Shown in pieces: positions 20,341 to 32,033 of a DNA stretch of 64,000 nt (position 1 is the stretch's first letter; the number at the start of each line of letters is the position of its first letter). The notes under the pieces were generated by a model that was not told the origin of the DNA, searched no databases, and saw only the letters and a list, made by a program, of their open reading frames with translations. Source of the stretch: Cannabis sativa (lineage: Eukaryota; Streptophyta; Magnoliopsida; Rosales; Cannabaceae). The stretch lies in assembly GCF_029168945.1 (NCBI RefSeq), contig NC_083604.1, forward strand, positions 37,629,686 to 37,693,685, written 5' to 3'. The translations under genes were made by a program, and so were the position numbers.

Positions 20341-23124
20341 GTTAACCATGGTTTCTTAGCTATTCTAAGTGATTAGGGGTGGACCATCCCATGAGTCTTT
20401 AGAAAGCTATGGGTACAAAGCTGAAATTTAGCACAGCTTTCCACCCTCAGACAGATGGGCAATCAGAAAGAACAATTTAGATACTTGAAGATTTATTGCG
20501 AGCCTGTGTCATGGACTTTGAGGGTTCATGGAGTAAGTACTTGCCCCTAATTGAATTCTACTACAACAATAGCTATCAGAGTACAATAGGGATGGCTCCC
20601 TATGAGATGTTATATGGTAGGAAATGTCGCTCCCCTATTCATTGGGACAAAACTGGAGAAAGGAAATACTTAGTTCCAGAGTTAGTTCAGAGGACCAATG
20701 AAGCTATAGACAAGATCAAGGCTCGGATGCTTGCTTCTCAAAGCAGGCAGAAAAGTTATGCTGATCCGAAGCACAGAGACGTCACATATCAGGCAGAGGA
20801 ACATGTTTTCCTGTGGTTTTCACTTGTGAAAGGTATTAGACGCTTCAGGAAGAGGGGTAAGTTAATATTAGGTTTTATGCCCTAAATAAAACTCATTTCA
20901 ATATAATCAGATTTACTTATTAATATAGATCAGAAATAACATTTAATGTTGCATGGTTCACATGATTTATTTCATGATTATATGTACATAATGTATAAAT
21001 TCATCTGAAACCCTTTTCACATACTTAATCCTGTTTATTGTGCCGTCAACACATTGGAAAGTAAACATGACTATGTGAATAAAAGTTTCCTAGATTTATC
21101 AGACATAGGGTTTTACTGATATGATAATCTACAACAGAGTTTACTTGCATTTGGAGAAATGCTATGTTCTTTCCAGAGCATTGGTTAAAGTAAAGCTCAG
21201 GTTGGATGCATGGAGTATGCATCGGAAGGGACCGATATTGAACTTTGACTTAGATTTATTAAACTTACCGTAATATCTATTCAAGTCAATATCGCCTAGT
21301 TGATCCTAGATCAAATGATCTTAATCCTGATATGATTAGGCTCAATCTCGAGAGGCTATTCATGTTCTTTGATTTGTTAGTTAAGCCTACTTTTAGGTCA
21401 GGGTGATACGTACATTTTGGGAACACGGTAGTGCAATTGAGTGGGAGCGCTATCATAAACATGGAATCTATAGCTTCTATCTGGCGAATAGTAAGTAAAG
21501 GATGATCTCCTTCGAGCTTGACCAAATGAACATAAATGGTGGAGTACTCATTTCACATTAGCTGAAATATCATTTATACGGGGTCAAGTGTTTTAAGGAA
21601 TAAATACATTGTAGGGTGTAACTTTAATTTAATCCCTTTACAGTGTAGATCATTCATATAGAGGATCATTGATCACATTAGGATTATAACAATGGATAAC
21701 TAATGATGTGTCTATATGGTGGAACATATAGAACATTCTATATACTGAGAGTGCAATTCTAAGTTCTATGCGTGGATTCAACGAAGAATTAATAAGTTAG
21801 TGAATTTTAGTGCTAAATTCTTGATCTACTTATTGGAAGCTCGATTATATAGACCCATGGTCCCCCCACTAGTTGAGATAATATTGCTTGTAAGACTCAT
21901 GTAATTGGTTTTGATTAATCAATTATAATTCTCAAATTAGACTATGTCTATTTGTGAATTTTTCACTAAGTAAGGGCGAAATTGTAAAGAAAGAGTTTAT
22001 AGGGGCATATTTGTTAATTATGATACTTTGTATGGTTCAATTAATAAATATGATAAATGACAATATTATTTAATAATTATTTATAGTTATTAAATAGTTA
22101 GAATTGGCATTTAAATGGTTGAATTAGGAAATTGGCATTTTTGAGAAAATCAGATACAAAAGGTGTTAAAATTGCAAAATTGCAAAGCCCAAGGCCCAAT
22201 CCACTAAGGCATGGCCGGCCACCTATTGTGTGTGTTTTAAATTGATTTTTTCATTATTTTAATGCCATATAATTCAAATCTAACCCTAGTGGAATGCTAT
22301 AAATAGATAGTGAAGGCTTCAGGAAATTTACACTTTTCTTCTGACTTTTTCTATTCAGAAAAACTGAGCCTTCTCTCTCCCTATCTTTAGCTGACCACTC
22401 TCTCTCTTCTTCTTCAATATTTCGAAATCCTTAGTGATTTGAGTAGTGCCCACACACATCAAGTGATACCTCAATCATAGTGAGGAAGATCGTGAAGAAA
22501 GATCATCAGCAAAGGAGTTTCAGCATCAAAGATTCAGAGAAAGAGATCCAGGTTCAGATATTGATAATGCTCTGCTACAGAAAGGAATCAAGGGCTAGAT
22601 ATCTGAACGGAAGGAGTCATTATATTCCGCTGCACCCAATGTAAAGTTTCTTTAACTTTATATGTGTTTAATTTATCGTTTTAGAAAGTTCATATTTAGG
22701 ATGTTAATCAACATACTTGTGAGTAGATCTAAGATCCTGGTAAAATAATTTCCAACAGTTAAGCCCTAAGTTCATTGGGCCATTTCAGATACTTAAGAAG
22801 GTTAGGCAGGTAGCGTATCGGCTAGCCTTACCACCATCATTGTCGGCTGTTCATAATGTATTCCATATTTCAATGTTGAGGAAAGATGTTTTAGACCCGA
22901 CTCATATCTTGAGTTATGAAGCCCTTGAACTATAGTTAGACTTATCCTATGAAAAGCAGCCTGTTCAGATCCTTGATAGAAAAGAGAAAGTTCTTCGGAA
23001 CAAGACCATTGCCTTGGTCAAAGTGCTCTGGAGAAATAGCAAGGTGGAGGAAGCCACCTGGGAATTAAAGTCTGACATGAGGACTCAACATCCAGAGCTA
23101 TTCAGGTTAGATTTTGAGGATTAA
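20341..23124 (+). pseudogene. Chromovirus integrase and chromodomain-like tail, split by a copia solo LTR
   Basis: 3' end of a Ty3/gypsy pol. From about 20350 HGF-LAILSD begins the integrase core. FSTAFHPQTDGQSERTIQ (about 20430-20480) contains the catalytic Glu. YNNSYQSTIGMAPYEMLYGRKCRSPIHW and a GKLSPKFIGPF-type C-terminal module follow. After the 1.9-kb insertion (20866-22757) the frame continues as VAYRLALPPSLSAVHNVFHISMLRK, and then a chromodomain-like tail (PVQILDRKEKVLRNKTIALVKVLWRN, EEATWELKSDM) ending at a TAA at 23122-23124. An in-frame TAG near 22935 and earlier frameshifts disable it. It lacks protease, RT and RNase H and is truncated on the left. Confidence 0.85.
20866..22757 (+). 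mobile_element. Copia solo LTR, TSD gttaa
   Basis: 1892 bp from TATTAGGTTTTATGCCC (canonical TG start mutated to TA) to ...TTTCCAACA. It is flanked by gttaa at 20861-20865 and 22758-22762 inside the chromovirus integrase frame. No interior remains. It gives the full length of the LTR family whose end opens the window, and whose reverse-oriented relative is at 58448-60313. Confidence 0.9.
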
Positions 23125-23146
23125 ATCCTTTCAACAGGGGGATAAT

Positions 23147-25193
23147 TGTAATGATCGCTTTAGTAATTTGGATTAGTAAAGGCAATTAGCACTAATTTCT
23201 GTTATTTTTATAATTATTTATAAATTTAATTAATTGTGGGCCCCATTATTAGAAATGGGCATTAGAGTTATAATTTCTCAATTCCAGATATTTTATTAAA
23301 CTCTAGGTGTATTATATGAACTATTTGTGAATTATGTTATTTTTGTAATTTTTTCTCGGCGACAACGTAAAATGCAATGGATGGCTAGTTTGATCACATG
23401 GGTAAGTTTGGAACCTTATTTCTTAGTGGAATATATATTGGAAAAAATAAAATATCGAGTTTAAGCGCGGTTATGGTTTTTGACCATTTTTTCCCCTAAG
23501 CTTAAAATTGGCCTAAGTGTAGGCTTAAAGGGTATTTTAGTCATTTATGGGAAAGTAATAGGTGGCTTGTAGGTTAGTTGACAGCTGCCTTTTGTTGATT
23601 TATGAGGTGTTATGCTGAAAAATTAAGTGAAAATCAAAATCAAAGGAAAATTGGAAGAAAAACCAAAAATAGAAAATTCTCTTTCTCTTTTTCTCTTTCG
23701 GCCGAAGCAAACCAGAAGGAACCATCCTTTATCCTGGTGTTTATTCTAAAATTCAACTAAGGAATCAAGTATTCTTGAAGCTAAGGCAACTCTAGTACCA
23801 TTATCTTGAGTTTTTGAAGCTTTGAAATTGGTTTGTGTCTGTGATTTTTGGTATTGGTGGCTGTTAGGGTTAGAAGTGCTTAGGGTTCGAATTCTAAGTT
23901 TGATTTGAGTTAATTTTAGCTTCTAGTAGCTGGTTGGGTTGTGTTGTGATGAATTTATGCAAGTTTGAACCTAGGAACTCAAGCTTTAGTCTTTAATGGC
24001 ATTTTGTGATTTAGTGAGTTTTTCTGTGAATGTCTGGTTGGAATAGGTTGTGTATACTCTAATTAGGTACTCTGGAAGGTTTGGTTGCATTTGGTAAAGT
24101 TTTGAGCAAGAAATGGAGTTTTTGGGTAAACTGGTGTAAATTGGCTAGCCCATTTTACCAGTACTTGTAAAACCGGTTAGCTGGTTTTTGCAGGGTTCCC
24201 CGAATGTTCCATTTTCTCAATTCTCGTGCATTTAAGTACCGTAGTTGGGTGTTTCCCTATTTCCTGAGTTAGTGTGATCCTTAAAGAGTATAGTAGAACC
24301 TAGAGTTGTGGGTTCGGGTTTCTCGGATTAGGATTTTGATCATGTGATTTACTCGGTTTCATTATGTGATTAGGGCATCCATCTAGCGCAAGACTTTCCG
24401 TTCAGGTCGACCAGCACACTTGAATCTTGAAAGAAGGTAAGAATTGTGTATAATGTGTGATATCAATATCTGAGTGTATGTATATGTTATGTGTATATGC
24501 ATGCTTAAATGTTAGATGCACTACCAACACTTGTACTGTTATGGTACAGAGTGCATTGGTATAGTGAATATGGTTTAAGAGTACATTACAGTAATACCAG
24601 CACCAGCACGGAAAAGTACAGGGTGTCTGTGGTATATCACTCAGGGGTACTCGGGGTACGAATCAACCCTACCAACACTCGTACAGTGAGGTACATAGTG
24701 TATGTGGTATAGTAGCTGTACTCTAGTATGGAACATTCTGACTCATTTGTTAAGCCTTGTAAATAGGTGTATGGCGCCTAGATACAAGTCGGTATTATAT
24801 GATATGTTATATGCTTCTCTTATTGAGTCGGTCGACTCACCGTTCTACTTCTACGTGTAGATAAAGGAAAGGTGAAGGCTGAACAGGAGTGAGCTTGGGC
24901 TGAGATGAGATTGTACATGTCGTGGCGGCGCGACCTGGAGTGTTCAGTTTCAGGACATATGGGGTTTAGTATTTTGTAGTTGTTGTGCGACCTGATTATG
25001 TATTTTGGCATATTTTGTATAAAAGTTTAGATTTGGGATCCCGGTGTTTGTAAATGACTATGTAAATTATAGAGTTTAATATTTATTATAAAAGTTTTAA
25101 TTTGACACGTTTTTTAAAAAAATTCTTTGATTAGCAAAGATAGCACTGTAATTGAAAATGCCCTGTAGCGTGCCTTAGCATTAGGGCGTTACA
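23147..25193 (+). mobile_element. Chromovirus 3' LTR
   Basis: It starts TGTAATGATCGC, directly after a polypurine tract (caacagggggataat), 22 bp beyond the pol stop, and ends ...GGGCGTTACA; 2047 bp. Near its end, gactcaccgttctacttctacgt and gattgtacatgtcg match the solo LTRs at 17897 and 34991, so all three belong to one chromovirus group but different subfamilies. The element's 5' half is absent from the window, so no TSD can be checked. Confidence 0.8.
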
Positions 25194-26422
25194 CAATCTC
25201 TCAATCTTGATTTGTTCCGAGTTCTGTGAGGCTTCTCCGCGACAGGATTACAATGGGGGCTTTTAACCATCGAGATTATGAGGGCAATCCCTTCTTTTAT
25301 ATGCCATGTGTCACATGCTCAGAAACACAAATAACAATTATTTTTATTTTTATTGTTGTATAATGGTATCTGAGATATATCTCTGATTTTGATTTTTTTT
25401 TTTTTTTGGTGTGTCGATTTGAAACAAGCGTGTATAGTGTTAACGATCTTTTAAAATGATTTCTTATTCCATCCCTCTCTTTTACCGTTAGTCAAGAATA
25501 CTTAATGGCAATTGTTTATAATCGACGCCTATACCATCTCATTTTGTGTCAGTGGCATAAGTGTCCATCTTACGAACCAATAGAAATATAATATTTGATT
25601 CTAAAAACAGTCACATGATCTCCTTTTTTTAGTAGTGCAAAATCAAGGATAAGCATTTCCATCGAAACGAGAAGATCCATTATTGTTGTCAAGAATAAAG
25701 ATTCATTGGCCAAATGGCAAGAAAAGTTCAAGGTAGTAGCATTATTTTTCTTATACATTATCCTCTATTCTTAGTGTTCTCCAAGATAAATGTATAAAAT
25801 TTGTACACTTCATTTTAAGGGGCGTATTAAAAGTTAGAGTCTTGGTATTAGTTAGTTTTGTTATTCCAATTAGTTTCATATAGATATTACTCTATTATTA
25901 TTCTTTATAAGGGTTTTTCCTACATAAAGGAGTCCATTTTTTGTATTAATAATACAAAGTATCTTATAATACCATTCAATAAAAATCAATATTATATTTC
26001 TATATTTATTATAATTGTGGCAGCATCTAAAAATTATTTCAAAAAATCAATAAATAAATAAGTGAAATGTAATTGAAATGGAAAAGTTGTAATTATTTTA
26101 GAGGAGTGTCGCCGTCAAATTTTAATTACAATCTCTTAGTTAATTTTTGTGATTGAAAATACATGTTAAATATTTTTTTATGATAGTATTTGTTATAGTT
26201 ACAACATCATCTTAAATTTTTTAATAAATTTTAAATAATTTGCAGTGTTGAAAAATAAATGTAGAGTTTTTTGAATACGACTAGTAAATTAGAATATGAA
26301 CAATTTTATTTTCGATATTATAAATTTTTTTAAAATTTAAAAAAAAATAATATTATAACTATAATAAATATTATTATAAAAAGATATATCACATATATAT
26401 TTTATTTGAATTAATTTCACAT
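25194..26422. other. AT-rich non-coding stretch
   Basis: Contains a T15-type run near 25397 and no convincing ORF, LTR or inverted-repeat boundary. The short ORFs here have no recognisable motif. Possibly old, decayed flank of the chromovirus. Confidence 0.4.
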
Positions 26423-26431
26423 ATAATTTTA

Positions 26432-26615
26432 GAGCATTGTTATTGAGCACCAGTGGTGCCTAGTACCTTTAAGACGTGTCCCTTTGCGATTGGCTGGCGA
26501 TACTCTCTAAAAGTTATTATATTAAATTATATAGGACCTGATACTAAATTAAACCAATAGCAATATTGACACGTAGGAAAATACTTGGCACGACGGGTGC
26601 CTTTTAACAATTTTC
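26432..26615. mobile_element. MULE-type MITE, 184 bp, TSD ataatttta
   Basis: The left end GAGCATTGTTATTGAGCACC and the reverse complement of the right end GAAAATTGTTAAAAGGCACC form imperfect terminal inverted repeats of about 60 bp (shared cores ATTGTTA, GGCACC, GTGCC, ACGTGTC, ATTGG). They are flanked by a perfect 9-bp direct repeat ataatttta at 26423-26431 and 26616-26624. A 9-bp duplication points to Mutator-like transposase. No coding capacity. Confidence 0.75.
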
Positions 26616-26687
26616 ATAATTTTAAGTGTGAAGATTCACTAAAAAAAATTAAATTAGCACTTTTCGTACGGAAAGAAAACATTTTAC

Positions 26688-27257
26688 TAGGGCTGTACAA
26701 AAAAATTTGTAAACTGCCTAAACCGAATAACCCGCCCAAACCGAACCGAAAAAACCGATAAAAATTACAAACCGAAATAACCCGAAAAAATTACAAACCG
26801 CCCAATCTGTTAATTTGGCGGGTTGAAAATAGGTCCAACCCGCCCAATTAAACCGACCAACCCGACCAACCCGATTTTACACTTTTATTTTTTTTCTTAA
26901 ACTTTTTAGTTTCTATTATATATAATATAAATGATTAAATATATAATAATATAAAGTTATATACTTAATTATTAGTTTTAAAGTCATACATATGGTATTA
27001 TACTTTGGTGGAATGTGATATTTTTAATTTATTTTTAAAATTTTTGTTAATTTTTTGACTTTAAAACTAAAAAAAAAAAAAAAATTTGGCCGGTTTGGGC
27101 AGGTTAACCCGACCAAACCGCCCAAACCGTTGGTCGGTTTATATAATTTTTTTTTTTAAATTGGGCGGGTTGCACTTAAATTTTAGCAACCCGAACTTTA
27201 GATTGGGTTAGAAAATATATAGGATAAACCGTCCAAACCGACCGATGTACAGCCCTA
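26688..27257. mobile_element. hAT-type MITE, 570 bp, TSD cattttac
   Basis: The ends are TAGGGCTGTACA...TGTACAGCCCTA, a perfect 12-bp inverted repeat, with an 8-bp duplication cattttac at 26680-26687 and 27258-27265. The 8-bp TSD and the AGGG-type terminus fit hAT. Subterminal regions are packed with aaccgacc/aacccgcc repeats on both sides in inverted orientation, typical of transposase-binding arrays. The centre is AT-rich and non-coding. Confidence 0.8.
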
Positions 27258-27265
27258 CATTTTAC

Positions 27266-28484
27266 AAGAAAAAAAAAATAATTCAGAGGAGGATGAAAAT
27301 GCTATTAATTATTGGGTAAACGAAAGAATGAGATGGAAAAAGAGTATTGAGGAAGCAAAGTAATTAACGCAGGCATATCGATCGCAGTGAACACAAATAA
27401 GTAATTAAGGAAGAAAAGGTGGAATTGCGTGGTAATAAATAGATAAGAGAGAGAGGTGTAATATTAAAAAGGCACCGAAATGCGGTATGGTATTTGGTGT
27501 ATAGATAGACCATAATGATAATAGTGATCACAGTTGGGCAAGAAGCTTGGAAATTGGGAAGCACGTGATCACATGGGAAGTGGAGCCAATCAGGTTTCCA
27601 CGGACAGCTATAGTGCAGCTGCCATCCGTCAATATCAATGACAGCTGGCCACTTTAATCTCACAGCTGCCATTTCACTACTGGAGGCTAAAAATATCTCC
27701 CATTGATTCTCTTCCAACTCCCCTCCTTTCCCCTCATTTCTACTCTAATCTCATATCTATCTCTACAATTCAATTTAAACATTACAATAACTAACATCTA
27801 ACATATAAGCATTCTCAACCAAAATAACACTCACAAAATAAAGAACCTTGATTCCTTTGTGTGCCATGCTGCTGCTGACTTGTCCCCTTCTCCCTTTTCA
27901 ACTTTCCTATGATCTGCCATTTCATTCCATTTTCCTTACGGCCAACTTCAAATAAAATAAGATAAATTAATTAACAAGGCTATCATTTTCAATTTTCAGA
28001 AAAAAAGGCTATAATTCTTTATGCTTTTCTATTTTCGTAGATGCTTTTGATTAAAAAAAAGAATGTTTAAAAATGTTTCTATATTAGAAAATATATATTA
28101 TAGACACTTGCATGCACATTTTGTTTTCTTCTATATTAACAAACATTTTTTTTCTTAACAATTAACAAAAAAATTGATAACAGACATTTATAAAATGTAT
28201 ATAAATAATAAACTTGATATGATTTCAAATTATTAAGATGTTGTACAGTTTTAAACTAGAAATGTTTATAATCTTTTTTATATTAAATGTGATTATCTAA
28301 TAAAAATTTCTATAAAAAATTATAAGTTTAATAATTTTTCTTTCCTTAACAGTTAAAACTAACACTATTAAAAAAATTAATTAATTATTTAATTTTTTAA
28401 ATAAAATCTAAATTTTAATTTTATTTATTAAAATATAACTTAGATAATTATTTAGAAGAATTGTTTATCAAGTTTTTCGAAAAC
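27266..28484. other. AT-rich non-coding stretch with a promoter-like patch
   Basis: About 27540-27760 is less AT-rich. It holds a CACGTG box (27562-27567), a CCAAT box (27586-27590) and two acagctgcca repeats, then a CT-rich stretch. That would suit a plant promoter and 5' UTR, but no coding exon follows, so this could be a displaced promoter fragment. The 117-codon minus-strand ORF across it shows no motif. The rest is AT-rich with nothing recognisable. Confidence 0.35.
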
Positions 28485-28675
28485 CAACATGTTGAGAGCT
28501 TAAAAAAGATAAATGATAATAAATAATAAACAAATAGTTTTTTACTTAGTTCAGGTATTAACGATCCTTAGTCCACGAGTCTATATTATTGGTCTCTTTG
28601 GGCAAATGTTTTCAAGACTACAAGACATTACAATGAAGGTTGCTCTACTTCTCTTGAGAGAGAGGTTTCTTAGAA

Positions 28676-30205
28676 GGGCAATTTGCGGCATAACCTCCTT
28701 AAGTGGCTAGGTTTTTGCAACTAACCCTCAATTTTAAAATTTTGGTGGTAAAACCTCTTAAACTTAAGTTCTGTTAGCACTTAGCCATTTTCATCTATTT
28801 TTTGGTGTTAAGTGCCAGGTTAGAATGTCTACGCGTACACTGTGTACACATGACACAATTTTATTGGTCCACGTAATTATTATTTAAAATTAAAATAAAA
28901 AATTAATTATTTTAAAAATAAAAAAATTAAAAAATTCTTTTTCTTTAAAAAATTAAAAAAATAATTTTAAAAAATAAAAATTAAAAAGAAAACCCCTCCT
29001 CCTCCTCCTTCTTCTTCTTCTTCTTCTTCTTCTTCTTCTTCTTCTTCTTCTATCTTGTTGAGTCCCTTCAAGATGCCATCGAAACCCTTACCCTCCAGGG
29101 TGTCGATCTCTCAGGTCCGGTCTCACATCTACAACCTCTCATATTTTCCTCATTTTCTTGGGAAAATATGTTGAACTTCTTGTTTCTCTGCTTTCCTGCA
29201 ACTTTTCAACATCCACACTCACCCCATTTCTTTACGTTTCAGATCTATAGCAAAAATATTTAGTTAGAAGGTTTTTGTTTATCTGTGTTTGTATGGCAGG
29301 GATTGTCACTTGCGTACTAGGAGAGGGTGGTGTTTGTTTTTCTGTGTTTCAGATCTCTTGTCCTTCTTTCTTTTTCTTTCTCTTTGCGTTTAGCTCGTGC
29401 TGTTGGTTTTGTGGAGATGGTGGTTTGTGGTGTTGTGCGGGTATAGATGAAAAAGGTGGTTGGAGGTCGAGTTTCGTGGTTGTTCGCTAGGCCTTGTGAT
29501 GTTGCAGCTCCGTGGGGATGGACGGAGGTGCTGGTGGGCGGAGTGGAGTCTTGCTGTTGGATTCTCAAATTGGGGGGAAATGACAACAGTGATGGTGGTG
29601 AAGCTTCAGATTTTGACGGTAATGGTGGACTGAGCTGTTGGTTCGTGGAGATGGTAATTCGGTTTAAGGATTGGTGGAAATGGAAGTGGTGACTGGTTCG
29701 TGGTGGATAGGAGGGTGGATGGATGGAAATGGTGATGGTGGAGTTGCTGGTGGTCTCGTGGGATTGGTGGTGGTTGTGCGTGGAGCTGGTTAATGGGGCT
29801 AATTTTTGGGGAGTCGGCTAGGGTTTCAGATATGAAGAAGTTAGAGAGAGAAGAAGAAGGAGGCGTGAGGATAGAAGAAGAAGAAGAATGAAAAGAAAAA
29901 GAAAAAGAAAAAAATATAAAAATAAATTTTTTTAATTTTTAAAGAAAAAGATTTTTAATTTTTTATTTTTAAAATAAATTTTTTATTTTCATTTTAAATA
30001 TTTATTACGTGGACTAATTAAACTGTGCCACGTGTACACTGTGTACACGTAGACATTCGAACCTGGCACTTAACACCCAAAAATGGATGGAAAGGGCTAA
30101 GTGCTAACAGAACTTGGATTTAGGAGGTTTTACCACCCAAATTTTAGAATTAAGGGTTAGTTGCAAAAACTTGGTCACTTAAGGAGGTTATGCCACAAAT
30201 TACCC
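28676..30205. mobile_element. Pack-MULE with long TIRs, TSD ttcttagaa
   Basis: 1530 bp with terminal inverted repeats of at least 215 bp (28676-about 28895 and about 29990-30205). The TIRs start GGGCAATTTGCGGCATAACC and GGGTAATTTGTGGCATAACC and are close to 88% alike by eye. A perfect 9-bp duplication ttcttagaa is at 28667-28675 and 30206-30214. Poly(CTT)/(GAA) microsatellites at 28987-29053 and 29842-29890 are part of the inverted arms. The GC-rich centre contains captured gene sequence (next entry). No transposase is present, so it depends on an autonomous MULE. It lies inside the 3' LTR of element C. Confidence 0.9.
29048..29330 (+). pseudogene. Captured ARMC6-like gene fragment (exon, intron, exon) in the MULE
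   Basis: 29060-29114 reads ESLQDAIETLTLQGVDLS and then meets a splice donor (cag|gtccgg). 29300-29330 reads on, after a gtatggcag acceptor, as GIVTCVLGEG. Joining 29114 to 29300 makes a clean Ser-Gly codon junction, and the 185-nt gap has GT..AG ends. From memory of the family, LTLQGVDLSGIVTCVPGEG is the N-terminal signature of plant armadillo repeat-containing protein 6-like proteins. That identification needs a search. Nothing of the armadillo repeats themselves is present, and the sequence diverges after GEG. The source locus is not in the window. Confidence 0.6.
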
Positions 30206-30795
30206 TTCTTAGAATTTTAGCGGAGTTAAGTAAAGAATTGTATGTGTCTATTTATAGGCACACATGGGGAAAATGACACACCCTTTACGTACCTAGGATT
30301 TCGTACCCCATACACTTATTAAGGTTTGTACTGCGAGAGGACGATCTGACCATTGGCTAGTAGGAACCTTCTTCATCGTGTGGTGTACAGCTGCTTGTAA
30401 GGACTTTTGTACGATCTTGGACACATGTCGTAGAAAGGTCTGTCCTTTGTGAAATAGTCTCTAACCAGGTCGTTGGGCAAAAAGCATACTTGAGGGTGCG
30501 TACGCGCACTACCATGATCTTGCACGGGGGACAAGATTTGATCCAGTGTCAGAAAAAGGTGTAACTGTCTACGGAGTGATATTTTGCAAGAAGCTGACGT
30601 GGCCAACATCTTTAAGACCCTTATTGTTTTCCAGGCTCCTTATTGAGGGAAGTTACTCCCAAAGGCCACCGCATCTCATTCCCTTCCTGGTCGAGGAGTC
30701 ATTCTTTTTCTTGATTACCTCGAATAGTCTGTGCATCAACCGTATCCTCCTCGCTAATTATGCTACGTGTCTGATTGATGAAAACTTGGATAACA

Positions 30796-31222
30796 TTTAC
30801 CCCCAAGTTTTTTAGATCATTTGGATCACGAAAGCTTGCTATTGTCACTAGTGTTGACCGTTGACACGTGTTGTAGGTTTAGGTTGCGGACACACCTCCA
30901 CATGAGATGTATTCTACTGAGGGTATATAGGACATTTGTTTCCTTTTGCGTGGTAACAACGCGCCATGTCACGAAGTATTTCTTTCCCCTTTTCGTGTGT
31001 GGCAAGGTGCGCTGAGCAAAAAAGGTGGAGTGGCACCTGAGTGACATGCAGAAACGGACCTTGACATTTTGGTGGGCCCTAGGCCAATCGTACGGACCTT
31101 CACCTCCCCAGTCATTGGATTTACTGCAAAAATTTTGAAGTGTTGATCTTTCATAGTCTTGTCTTCTTTTTGAAATCTAAACCGCCTTTGGGGTGGCATT
31201 TTTTACTCTTTTTATTCAAAAC
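30796..31222 (+). mobile_element. Element C polypurine tract and upstream region of its antisense gene
   Basis: Between C's 3' LTR and the point where B inserted (TSD aaaac, 31218-31222). By analogy with A and B this interval should hold the promoter of C's antisense gene. A TATA-like tatatagg lies at about 30925 and a CCAAT at about 31083, but neither can be assigned firmly. The C sequence resumes at 45716 on the other side of B. Confidence 0.5.
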
Positions 31223-31971
31223 CGTTGCCCCTGATCTTGCCCAATGTACGTGGACCAACCAGACAAGGACACGTGGATCAAGCAAGTTACAAAATCTGCT
31301 AAGTCTTTGTGCCGTAAGGCAGCGTCCAGGACGTAGCTCCCGGAAGCTCGAGTAATGCTAAGGCATCTCCGCGAGGTGTCAGGTTTTTCCTGAGCATTCA
31401 AGTCGCATTAAATGTCGCATGGGAGGAAGCGTGTTGGGACTGCTACACGCAATAAAGTTTGACGGCACAACCTCCAACCAGCAGCTACAAAGTAATGATC
31501 ATTTAAGTCTAGCGACGGCTACACTGTGAAGAGTCACATCAGTCAAAAGGCAATAAGGACATTCCACATAAAAACCCTGCAGCACCTAGGGATTTGACCA
31601 TGCATTGCCCATGGTATATTCATTGGGAATGCCCAACTTTATGGATACTTACAGATACACTTGTAAGAATAATTCTGGGGATCACCCCACCAAAAACACT
31701 ATAAATACCCCCTCAAAGCTCATTAAATGGGATCGAGAATCTTGGGCAGCATATGAGCAAGTAGAGTAAATACTCACTAAGAACATTCTCTGTATTTATA
31801 AGAGTGAAACACTCCCCAAATACATTCTCTGTATTAAAGACATCCATAAATAACAAAGACTCGTGGACTAAGGCTCATTAACGCCCCAACCACGTAAAAA
31901 TCCTTCTCTCAATTTCTTACAGCTCACTAACTTTATAATATTTTATTAGTTGCCGAAAACCTCGGTCAACA
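31223..31971 (+). repeat. Element B 5' LTR
   Basis: The first base is mutated (CGTTGCCCC instead of TGTTGCCCC); it ends ...CTCGGTCAACA. It lacks about 31 bp (after agctcccgga, near 31343) that the 3' LTR retains. The flanks ctcccgga/ctcccgaa suggest a short-homology deletion. TATA box at 31700-31707. PBS at 31975-31992. Confidence 0.93.
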
Positions 31972-32033
31972 TTTTGGTGCTTTCATTGAGAGCTGAAGAA
32001 AGCTACTGTAAACGAACACTTGACTTCACAAAC

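Larger units (their letters stand above)
28490..30795 (-). mobile_element. Element C 3' LTR, interrupted by a MULE
   Basis: Minus-strand LTR. It begins TGTTATCC at 30795, directly after the polypurine tract (cttgggggtaaa, minus strand 30808-30796), and ends ...GCTCTCAACA at 28490. Excluding the MULE and one TSD copy it is about 767 bp, close to the LTRs of A and B. On the minus strand gactcgtggactaaggatcg (near 28575) matches the U5 block of A and B. The left boundary is inferred from the TG..CA rule; 28485-28489 (caaca) would be its TSD but the partner is not in the window. Confidence 0.65.

Noticed and set aside
1..22757. The LTRs at 1-658 and 20866-22757 as the two ends of one large copia element
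   Set aside because: The second LTR has its own perfect TSD (gttaa) within a chromovirus integrase frame, so it is a separate solo LTR.
27364..27717. 117-codon minus-strand ORF
   Set aside because: Overlaps a promoter-like patch (CACGTG, CCAAT) and has no recognisable domain; a pseudo-ORF is more likely.
29317..29586. 89-codon minus-strand ORF inside the MULE
   Set aside because: Thr/Pro-rich reading of a G-rich strand; the plus strand carries the supported captured exon.
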